Source of the DNA: Candidatus Liberimonas magnetica
Lineage (GTDB): Bacteria > Elusimicrobiota > Endomicrobiia > Endomicrobiales > JAFGIL01
Length of the DNA: 64,000 nt
Direction of reading: 5' to 3'
Assembly (NCBI GenBank): GCA_020523885.1
Contig: JAJAPY010000001.1
Coordinates: 186,001 to 250,000 of the forward strand
Positions 51,939 to 63,900 of this stretch are shown here, in pieces (position 1 is the stretch's first letter; each line of letters opens with the position of its first letter). The translations under genes and the position numbers were made by a program. Below the pieces are notes generated by a model. The model did no database searches. It was not told the origin of the DNA and worked only from the letters and a program-made list of their open reading frames with translations.

Positions 51939-54900
51939 ATGTTTACCAGAATTAATTCGGCAAAAGAATCAATCAATGAAGGGATGAAAATCTTAAAACA
52001 AAAGTTACTTATGATCTGGGAGTACATAACTAAACTGCCCGCTTCAGCGGACCGGGCTCTGTACCGTTTTTTTGTTTCGAAATACCCGAAGCAGATAACT
52101 TCAATGGTAACGCTGGCATGTTTTATAATAAGCACAATGTGGTCAAGTGGTTATAGTACGTGGCAGGAAGACCGTGACCGTATAAAAAGACAAATGGCAA
52201 GCCAGCAGAATGTGATGGGTACACAGAGCTGGGGCTCAGTCAACCAGATGCAAAATAATAGCGGCATGACATCATATTTTGACCAGGCGAGCAACCAGGT
52301 ATATAACTTCAACAAAGCCGGCCAGCTCGTAGAGATAATAGACAAAACAAAGAATTTAGTCACGACTTTTTCACCGAATTCTGAAGATCAAAATAAGACT
52401 GATACAAAGCTTTTTACCTTAAACCCCGACGGGACAAGAACGGAAATAAAAGCTCAGGGAGTAGGCGATGCTGTAGGCGCGGTTGGCCAGAACATAGGCG
52501 GCCGTTTTGCACAATGGCAAAATAATTTGAGCCGTATAATAAACACCATAACATCGCAGATGATCAATGCCTACCAATCGTGGCTGGCCAATGGCGGGCC
52601 AAATGAAGGGCAGTCCGTCCAGGGGACATCCGCAGCAGGGCCTCAGCAAAATGTGGCGTCAAACCAGAATAATACGCAGAGTGCACAAGGGTTTCAGCCC
52701 TTTGGATCCCGTATGCTTCAAGAAGCCTCAGCTTTAGTGGAAGGGTTCTCTAATTTTGGCAAGGCCGTATCCGGGCTTACAGACAAGGCAAAGGCCCAGA
52801 TAACCTTATTCCTGTCGCGAATAGTAAATACAGTAATGAAGAACAAACAAAAAGACGGAGCAGACTCGCAGGTAAGCATGGAAGATATTATAAAGGCGGC
52901 GAAACATTACGGGATAGATTTAACTGCCGTAAAATCAGATATAGAAGGATTAAAGGCAGCGTTAAAGACAGGACCGGTAATAGCGCATTTGGATTTTGGA
53001 AATGGTAAAACTGAGTTTGCAATCGTCTTAAGCATAACAAACGGTAAAGTTGCCTATATAGGTGAAGACGGCAAGACTAGAAAAACCATGTCTTTAGATG
53101 AATTCAATAAATTGTGGACCAAAAAGATGCTTACGCAGGACGGGGCAGGTGTCGGCTTAGACGCTGATACGCGAAAAAATACAAAGGGCAGGTTCTATGT
53201 AGATTTATTTAAGAATATATGGTCATCTTTCACAGGCAGGCCGGACGGTTCAAGGTCCTCGCCTCAACCCGATGGTATGAGCAAGGCAGCCAAAGAAGTG
53301 ATCGATCAGTATACGAAGGATGGCGTAATAGATTTTGCTGGTTTAGCGAAAGCATTACAAAGCAAAGGGGATGTGGATCTGTTTAAAGCAGTGATAAATC
53401 AGTTATCAAAGAGTAAGCCTCAACATGGTCCTGATATGGGGATTGCAAACTGGATGCCGTGGAATAGGGGAAATATGAAGGCTGTAGCGCAGCTCTTAGA
53501 TAATATGACGGATGCAAGTTTTCTAAAGAAGGCCGTAGAGAGCGGCGGGTTGAGCAGAAGAGTAGAAAGAGCAATAAACAAGCGGATAGATGAGTTAGGC
53601 GGAGTAACACCTCCGATAAATGGTCCGGTTATGCCTGCGCCGATTCCGATGCCTGCACCGCAGCCTCCTACGGAACCCGGAGAGATAGGGCAGGCAGCGA
53701 TAAATTTGATCAATCAGTTCACGAAGAACGGGGTGATAGATTATGCAGGATTAACGAAGGAGCTTAAGGCCAGTGGGAACACGGATCTTGCAATAGCGGT
53801 CATAAAGAGGATAGATAAGCCTGAGTGTCAGAGCCAGATGTGGGGTGACCTGTTAACAAATATTACCGATAGGATGAAAAATAATCCAGGCAGTGTTACG
53901 GCTGAAGAGCTTAACAAGGTATTAGGCGGAATAAAAGACTTCATGAATTCAGATAATTGGAAAGGGCTGCAGGGTGAAGAGAAAGGTAAGGTTATCGGCA
54001 GTTTGATCGGGGCGCTTAAAGCTGTTCTGGATAAGGGTATAAGCGTTGACAAGGAAGCATTCTGGAAGGCGTATGATGCCGTAGCAGGGTTCCTGGGCAA
54101 GAACTGGCAGAACGGGCTAGCAGGGGTGTCAAAGTCCTTGCGGGAGAATTTGCTTAAGTCATTCGTAGATTTTACCGAAAGCGTCTTGACTACTACATCT
54201 AACGTGGTGGATGGCGCGCAGCGTGCGAATGTCCTCAACCAGTCCGTGATGGTAGTTACCGTTCAGATGAGAGAGATGTATAAGGATAAAAATTACATAG
54301 GCTCTGATATACTAAAAGCCCTGGAAAACAAGATAGTTGACCTGACAGCCAATTTTATAAAGAGTGATTCCTATAAAGGGTTGAACGAGGGCCAGCAGAA
54401 TGGTGTACTCTGGACATTTAACCGCTTGGCTATAGAACTATTTTGGCGTCCGCAAGATAATGATGCCAATAAAGCGTTGCAGGGGAAAGTAACGGACATA
54501 TTTAAGAGTGCGATACAATCCGGGACTTTAAATCAAAAGGCATTTTTGATCAACGAGATAACGCATTTATTCCGGACAACGCAGATGCATAACGGCGCTG
54601 CAGCCGGAAAGGTAATGGATTCATTTAAAGGAATAAATGTCGGTGCTATTATAGATAACTTCATGGCAAAACTTGGTGATGGCTCTGTAAACGCGGATGA
54701 GAGGGGTAACATAGCTATAGCGTTAGGGAATCTATTGCTGCATAAGGGTGACATAGACTCGCACACAGGCACCAAAGATATTAGTTCCAGGACAAATACG
54801 ATATTAACAGGATTGAACAGCTTCTTATCAGATGTCAATAATAACAAAATAAGTATTTCTTGGCAAAACCGCAACGGGCTTGTTCATATATTAGGCGGAG

Positions 54901-57900
54901 TACTTAACCAGATGATGAGCAATGGAACGCATAGGCAAGGGGTGGCTGCATCGCTGATGTCTCAATTTGTGACATTTGTAGATAAGAGTATGCATTTAAG
55001 CGATGCTGAAGGCGGCAATATAAACCTGCGTGTTTCTGCGGTAAATATGTTGTCCATATTTCACGATTCAGCAAAGCGGGCCGGGGATAACGCATTGGCA
55101 GGCACGATAAAAACAAAGTTATTAGGGTTGACCGGTACAGAGTTGAGAAACTTCATTTCAGATGTACAGAAGAACATGGCAGGTTTAACAGGCATAAATG
55201 CCGATGCCGGGGCCTGGTTCTTAAGTTCGCTAACAAATATAGCCAGGTTCCATATTGAATCAAAAACAGGCCAGATAACGAAGGATACTATAAGATCAAT
55301 CGTAGGAACCATAAAGAACTGGGTAACAGACCCGAAGAATCTGGCTGATATGAGAAACATAGGCTATCAAATAGCTGTTTTTGCGGATCTTGATAAGTTA
55401 GTAAAAACTATGAAAGCAAGTAATATGGAGATAGGCAGAAATCTGCAGAAATCGTTGGATTCTATATTTGTCATGACAGAAAGTTTGGAGGACGGAGTCC
55501 GTGCAGAAATAGAAAAGCTGATAGGCAAACCTGACACAACAAAGGCAGCGGCTAATATAATAAGTCAATATACGAAGGACGGTGTTCTGGATTTTGCAGG
55601 ATTGGCAAAGGCGTTAGAGGCCAAAGGTGACGTGGATTTGTTCAAGGCAGTGATAAACCAATTATCAGAAGGCAATAAAGTATTAAAGAGCGCGGTCCTG
55701 CGCGGCCCTGATATGGGGATACCTGATGGAGAAGTGTTTGTTGATAAAGTTGCAAACTGGATGCCGTGGAATAGGGGGAACATGAAGGCGGTATCGCAGT
55801 TATTGGAGAAAATGACCGATGTAAGTTTCCTTGAGAAGGCGGCTGAGAGCGGCGGGTTAAGCAGGCGTGTAGTAAGTGCAATAAACAAGCGGATAGAAGA
55901 GTTAGGCGGCAAGAAGGTATTTAGAACACAAACCAATGTTTCCGATAATGGTACCAAAATTGCTACAGGTGTCCAGGGCACTACCCAATCAGATGCTCAA
56001 AAGGTTATTTCAGCTATCAGCGAGTGGCTTAAAAAGTATGCTTCAGCAAGTGCTGAGGAACAGGCAAAAATGGCGGCAACTCTAGGGTTGTCTAAGGACC
56101 AGCTGGTTAAGCTTTCTGTTGATGGGGCGCAGGGGATAATCGATTACCTGCAAAAACAGGGCAAAGACATATTTAACTGTGCGATTGCGGCATTGAAAAA
56201 CCTTGCTTCAGGCCAGGATATAGGCGATCTGGCGATGTCTGCTATTCTCGTAGATGTTTTAACAGGGAATTTTGGCAAAAACCTTGAAAACCCGGACCAG
56301 CAGATGCAGTTGAGCATGTTTGCAATACAGAAGACCGCAGAGAAAAACGGCATTAATTTAAGCGCCTACAATACAGATTTAAAGACAGCCCTGGATAATT
56401 TGAAGGCCGGCCAGAGTCTGGTTGTACATGTAGGTGGCGATCATTATATAACTCTTACCAGGAATGAAAAAGGAGAGCTTGTCTCTCAGGATTCAAGGGA
56501 TAAAAGCACGAATACTTTCAAATCAATGGATGATCTTCAGGCCTGGATGAAAAGTAAAAACTATACGGGCGACGCAAACGGTAACTATAACGTCCTTACT
56601 TCAGGTAATTTAGACGGCAAAGCCACAAAACTTTCAACTGAACAGACAAAGTCTATCCGGGGAGCAAGAGAAGCATGTTGTTTTGCGGCAGGAACAAAGA
56701 TTTTAATGGCAGACAACAGCCAAAAAAATATTGAGGAAGTAAAAGTCGGCGAGATGGTGCTTGGTTTTGACGGCACAAAGAATATGCCAGAGGAAGTGCT
56801 TGAACTAATACAGCCGGTAAGAGACCATATATATATATTAACATTTGATGAAGGGACTATCTTAAAACTTACAAATGACCATCCGCTTCGTACAGAAGAA
56901 GGCTGGAAATCACTCGACCCTAGTGCTACGAGGAGAAATTATGCCGGGTTGAGAGGAGAAGTTTTAAAAACATTGGCTATAGGAGACAGGGTACAAAAAA
57001 GCGATGGTTCATTTGGTAAATTAGTATCTATAGAATATAAACCTGGTTTAGTACAAACCTATAGTTTTAGTAAAGTCTCTGGATATAAAACTTTTTACGC
57101 AAATTTTATGCTGACTCATAACTGCGACGGCAGTAATGGGGGTAATAAGGATAAAGACAAAGACAAAGACAAAGACAAAGGCAATGGCAAAGACAAAGAC
57201 AAAGACAAAGATAAAGATAAAGATAAAGATAAAGATAAGGACAAAGATAAAGGTGACGGTGGCGGCGGCGGTGGCCGCCGTAACAGTGATGATGTAGATG
57301 AAGATGCTGCAAGAAGATATGCAGCAGCAAACGGCGCAAAGGAAGGAAGCGATGAATATGAGCGAAGGAAGTGGGAGTCTATCACCTATCAACGCGACGG
57401 CAAAAATGCCGAGGGCGGACGTGGTGAAAGTAAATACAATACTACAGGCCGATTTAGTGCGGCTGCGCAGGCTGCTGTTACGGCTTTCGGCGCTGCGATG
57501 GGTAAGATCAATGATGCCTATAAGGCTTTGAAAAACCCGACGGCTTTCGGGTTCAAAGACTATAATCAGGCATACAAGGCGTATCAGGATCTGGTAAAGG
57601 AAACACAGAAACAAATATCCGAGAAATTTGGGGTAAAGGAAAAAGATGTCAAATTCAACAGTAAAGATAGAAGTTTTTCGTTTACGGCACAAGTTGACAA
57701 ATTAAAACTTAATAACGACAAAGTGACTTTTGATGCTAATCAAAGCTTACATGTAACTATTGCTAATGACGGCAAAATTGAGGCCAGCGGAAAACTATAC
57801 GGCTCTGCAAAGGACAGCCTCGGCAATGAACAGAAAAACTATTTTGACAATATTAAATTGGCAGTAACAAATGATGGAGTATCTTTAGCCAGGGCGGATT

Positions 57901-60900
57901 TCCATATACAGAAAGAGTTTTTTGTTCAAAAACCACCAGCAGCAGGCGGCGGTGGCGATGGTACCCCTTCTGAGGTAGGTACTGCAGGCAAGATTGTAAG
58001 CAAAACTATAGATGGCAAAGACGGTTGGCTTATAACCTCAGGAAAAAACATTAAAGATGCAGTTATTTCTTATATTAGTGATTCAAGCGGAGAAGGATGG
58101 AGGGTGCAGGGGCCTGGTACAAAGTATGACGAAGGCTCACAAGTGACTATCTCCGTGGGCGGCCATGACATAGACATAAAAGTCGAATCCGGCGTGCTTT
58201 TAAATGATCCTAATGGCAGCGGCTTTACGAGCGGCATTGCAGGAAGGACGGTTCAAGTATCAATGGCAGCCGGGAATTTGGACGCCTATACGGAAGGTTT
58301 TAAAGTTGACGGCCTTAAAATCGGTAAAGACGGCAGAATAAATTTTGCAATAAGCGACGGGTATGTGAATAACGCCGTAGGAATGCTTATGGCTGTTGCA
58401 AAGGCAAACACCAAATTTACCTTGACAGCCACAAAAGCAGGCTCGTTCTTCGGGCAGTTTGCCATAGATGCAGGATTTAAGGTTCAGGTAGGTGCAGACG
58501 GCATGCGTTCAATTGGGGTAAACACCGGGACATACAATAGCAATACGATAAACGGTGCCCAGATCGAACTTGGAAACGGCAAGGATGGAGCTTCCTATGC
58601 CTTAAAATTCAATGATAACCAGTTAATAGCTAATAATAAAGTAAACAGCGTTATTATAGGTATTTGTACAGCCAACAATATTAAAAGCTTTAACCTTAAA
58701 CTTAAGAATGATGTTTCCTGGAGCGAGGCCGGCTGGACTATGAAGGCCGGAGAAAACTTTACTGCAAAGGCTGACGGAACTATTACTCTCTCAAAGAGTT
58801 ACAACGTAAACTACAAAGGCATAAATCTTACAGTTGCCGCAGGTTCAGAGATCTCCTTAACAGAAAAAGGTTTTCAGTGCAATGCTCTTCTTAATGCCTA
58901 TAACTCATACATGCAGGCCCAGCAGTTAAATGCAGCGTTTAACCAGGAAATTGATGTTGTGCCCAACGGTGTTAACTTACCTGTCGCAGGCCAGTCGGGT
59001 TTCAAATTAAATGCTACTAACGGCTGTATATATCAGCTGCAGAGCAACGGAAAATACAAAATGGTGGGAATGGTGTTTGCCGGGCAGGCGCAGATCTATG
59101 ACCAGAAAACCGGCAAATGGGTTGCTGACAAGAATTTAACTGATTCATATACGGCAGCTGTTAAGAGCGCAGAAGTAGCAGCAGCAGGCCCGCACTACGC
59201 ATATTCACCTGGTGTCCCGGATGCTGCTCAGGCTGCTGCCCAGGCTGCCACCAATGCAAATCCTCTATTGACCTTCTTTAAGAATGACAGCGCAAGACAG
59301 GCCTTATCCCTTGTTACGGGTGAAACGTCTGTTAAAAGCCTTTTTGGCACCATTGCCGATATCGCAGCAGGCAAGGGCATGTTTTCAGGCACTGCTACAG
59401 AAAAAATATTTATGCAGTCGTTCTTCCTTTCGCAGTCCCTGGGCATGGGTTTCAGCGTTGATGCAATTGCCAATATATCCGCGGATGTCTGGAGGAACGC
59501 AAGTGATTTTGTAAATGAGAATTTCAAGGCTCTCTCTAACCTGTTTTCCGGAGCCTCGAATATATTGTCCGGAGCAAGGGCCTTTGCCGCAGACATAGCC
59601 ACCGGCAGGTTCGTTTCAAACATAAGTTCCTATAAGATAAGCCAGTGGGCTCAAAATGTAGCCACTGCATATCTGGGCGGAACCATTGCGGTTAGCGTTG
59701 TAAAAACAGCAGGAAGCCTAAAAGAAATCGCAGATTATATGGCTGTAGGTTTAGATGTCAAGTTTTCGGGTACAAACGAAACCTGGAGCTCAGGCCTTTA
59801 TAATACTGTCAGGGCGCTTGAAAAATCCGGGACAATCAGCCTGCTTGACAAGGTCCTCGGGCCCGGCAGGAATTCGCTTGCCTATATTCATGTAAATGCT
59901 GACAGCAGGCTCGAACTTGATGCCAGCGCAGGTTTGACGTCAGCTATGCTTAGCACTATGCTGCCAAAAGATTCTCCCATGAAATTTGCTGCCGGCGCAG
60001 CCCTAGGCCTTGTTTTTAACAGTGACGGCTCAATGTCAGTAAAAGGAGCTGTCAGAGGCACTGCTGTTGTCCAGAGCGGGAAAGCCGGCACCGTCCCGGT
60101 TGAAGGCGATATAGATAATATTATTTTAAACGTAGCAAAAGGGGAGTTAGAGATAACCCAGCTTGATTTTCATGCAAAGCTGGGTAAAGAACAGGCTGTC
60201 AGGGTAGCGCTTGACAATAAAAACAGTGACGGTAATGCCCAGGGCCAGCCGCCTACTATAAGGACTCGCGGGGTTTATAACCAAGCGGAAGACGGCAGTT
60301 ATATCGATATAAGCGGCGATGCAGCAGGTAATGTTACCATTACTATGTTAGGCGGAAAATGGGCGGCCATAGGCCTCGGAGCAGAAGCTTTAGCAGGCTC
60401 GCATTTAACTGTAGGAGGCAACAGGGTCAGTGTTGACAGCGGAAGTTTGGTTTATACATCATCCGGCTGGACAGCAGGAACACTTGGAGTTTCAGTGTCT
60501 GTCGGTTTAGATAAATTTAGCCTCGGCAATTATGAACTCTTTGATGCCAGCGGAAAAGCCGTTACTGATACTGCAATGAAAGGAAATGTTACGATTGTAT
60601 TTAAGGCCGGGGAATTTATTGACCTGTACAAGGGTGTGATGAGCCATTTAGCCGGTTTAGGGGTTACAACGCTAAGAACGACTGTGGATATGAAATGGGG
60701 CGACCAGATAATTAAACAGGGCACAAAATTTAGCGTCTTTGCAGATGGATCGATAAGAACCACAGAGGAATGGAAAGGTACTACCAAAGACAAATCAAAA
60801 TTCACTTTAGCAGCCGGGGCTCTAGTTACTTTCACGGAAAAGGGCATCGCAGTATTAGACGGCAATATGACTATTACCGATATGCACATAGCTAAACCCG

Positions 60901-63900
60901 GCGAGGGCGGCGGGGCCGGCGGTGCAGGACGCCCGAAGAGCTATCTCGTTAACGGTGTAGTCTCTAACCACAACGGAAAGAACGATTATGAAGGCTGGGA
61001 CGTGTCAGGCACCATAATGCATTATAACGATGCCGAGGGTTTTTCTTCTTCGATATTTACTACTACCGGCGCAAGTTTCCAGGTAGCGATGGGAGGAAGT
61101 TTTACTTTAGGCGGGCAGACGTATGTATCTAACAGTGCTCTTGGTACAACAACGCTTCAAGCTAACTGCCTTGGCGAGCTGGATATTGTCGGGACAGGTT
61201 ATGTGATGGATAACGGCAGCCTTGTCAGGGTAACTCAAACGGGCGGGGTAACAGGGAATTATGACGCCTCTGGTAATTTAACAGGATATGACGATAACAG
61301 GGTTATTACAAGAAGCAGGTTAGACTCATCGGCAGCAGTGACCCAGACAGAAACCATAACGCATGATATGCACGGCAAACTGACTTATGCCAACGGAAAG
61401 CTTGTGCAAAAAATTGAAACAGGCTCGGTCATATCCAGTGCGTCCGGCGTGCTTGAACAATACGCTGCGGCTAACGGCGGGAAAATAACTACTTATGAAT
61501 ATGACATCAAGGGAAGGCAGACGAAAGTCACGGTTAACATGAAAGAAGGTCTAGTTAACGGCCAGAGAATACAAATAGACAACGATACTACGGAATATAC
61601 CTATAGGGATGACGGCCGTATAAGCACGATGACAAGAAACGGCACGCTGCGTAACCTGAACGACCAGACACAAACAGTAAAATATGTCAACTTTATGACC
61701 ACGTATCTTGACTATGACAGCATGGGAAGAGCTACCAGGACCCTTACTACAGGGCAGCAAATAATAGGAGAGGAAAAAGCAGTCCTGAGAGTGCCTGTAA
61801 CAAAAACTGATGAACACGGTGCGGTTATTTTGACCGGAGAATATAAAAATGTAAATTTTATTCCTGAAATTAAAACTTATAATGTTACTGCACAGATGAG
61901 CTATAACAGCCTGGGCCAGCTTGTTTCAAAAACCGAGGCAGGCTCTATAGATTCAAACAGGCCTGGCGGAGATGTCTTTTACGGAGGCTATGATTCAAGC
62001 GGCACTTTTATCCCAAAAACTACTACATATACATACAATACCGACGGTACGCTGGCCTCAAGCACAGAAAACGGCTTAATGACAGCCGGCGGCCATACAT
62101 ATCGTTTAGAAAATCATACGACAACTTATACCTACAATGACAAAGGGCTTCTTGCAAGCACGACTGAGAACGGGATTATAAGAGACCTGACTGACCCGAC
62201 AAAAACTATACAATTCGTTAATTTCAAAAATACTTATTTATCTTATGACGCTCAGGGCAGGCCTACCTCCTGGACAACTACAGGGGTCAAGATAGTTGGA
62301 GAAGACACAACAGTCGTTCAAAAAACGCCTGCGGGTGGAACCGAGACAGTAACTGTAAGAGCTGTTACCTATACATATAACATCACGACAAGCGATGTAA
62401 AGTATGATGATTTGACCGGCAAGATGAAATCGAAGACAGAACTCGGATCTATAATGTCAAGCAAGCCGGGCGACAGCATTTTGTTCGGCCGTATAGGAGC
62501 GGACGGCAAATTGTCTGACGGAAAGGTGACCACCTATTTTTATGACCGTTCAACAGGAATGCTTTCCGGTGTAAAGGAAGCAGGCTACACTACTCTAGGC
62601 GCCTATCAGGACGCTTCCGGCAATTGGGCCGGCGGCCAGGTCATTCAAACCGACACTACCACAACATATTCCTATAATGCTGACGGAACGATAGCTCAGA
62701 CTGTTCAGAACGGGACAGTAAAAAACCTCACCGATCAGACAAAAACAGTTACATACAAAGAGTTTACAACTACATTCCTGCATTACGATGAAAAAACCGG
62801 CCAGGCTGACGAATATATGACGACCGGAAAACAGCTCATAGGAGAACGTTCTGCGGTTGTAAATGTCCCGAAGGTTGATGAGAAAACAGGCGAACCTGTA
62901 ATTGATGATAAAACCGGCCAGCCTGTAATGGTGCCGGTCGTATTTACGCCTCAGGAAAAAGTGTTTAATGTCACGACAAAACTTACTTTTGAGAACGGGC
63001 TGATAAAAACAAAGACAGAGTTCGGCTCTATAACATCGAACATCCCGGGTGAAAGCATAATGTATGACGCTGCAGGTAAAACTACGACATACAATTATGC
63101 CAATGGCGTGCTTTTAAGCACTGTTGAAAGCGGCAGGGTCTGGAAGGGCGACCTGGCTACAGGCCAAGGTCAATGGAGCGACTATCAGAACGTGACCACG
63201 GAGTATTCGTATTATGAGAACGGGCTGATAAAGTCGACTACAGTTAACGGCGTGGTTTATAACGAGTCTGACAAACGCCAGACTGTGCAGTATGAAAACT
63301 TTACGACTTATTATGCCGCGTATGATGCGTCCGGCAAACCTGTTGATGTAGTAGTAACAGGTGTCCAGTATATCGGTGTTGATGGCCAAGAGACGCGAGC
63401 TGGCAGGGAGCGGGAAGAAACAATTACGGTACAGCGCGAAAAAAAGACATACAATGTTTCAACTCATTATGAGTATTATACAGACGGGCGCATCTATAGT
63501 GAGACCAAGAGAGGCAGCATTACTTCAAGTATATCCGACAATACAGTAACTTACGGCGAAACTGTTAACGGCCGCTTGGGTGCATATAATAAAGGCTACA
63601 CCACACTTTACGAATATTTTAGCAACGGCCTGGTAAAAAGAACGACCTCAAACGGTACAATCTTTGAGGGCGGCAAGTTAAGCGAGAAAGTAAATGTAAC
63701 GAATGATTTTGCCTATGACGAATTCGGCAGGATGACAGCTTCCATACAGAACGGAAAAATTATATCCCTTGATTCGTCCGCAGGGGCTGAGATATATCAT
63801 AACCTTACAACAGCATATACATACGGGCCGGAAGGCGGAGGAAGAGTTACCAAGATAACCGTAAAAGGAAAAGTTGATGTAGTGGTCTATGCAGGCACCA

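Noticed and set aside
57048-57692. Minus-strand frame with long Ile/Phe/Val runs
   Set aside because: It is the reverse reading of the Lys-Asp repeat in the giant protein.
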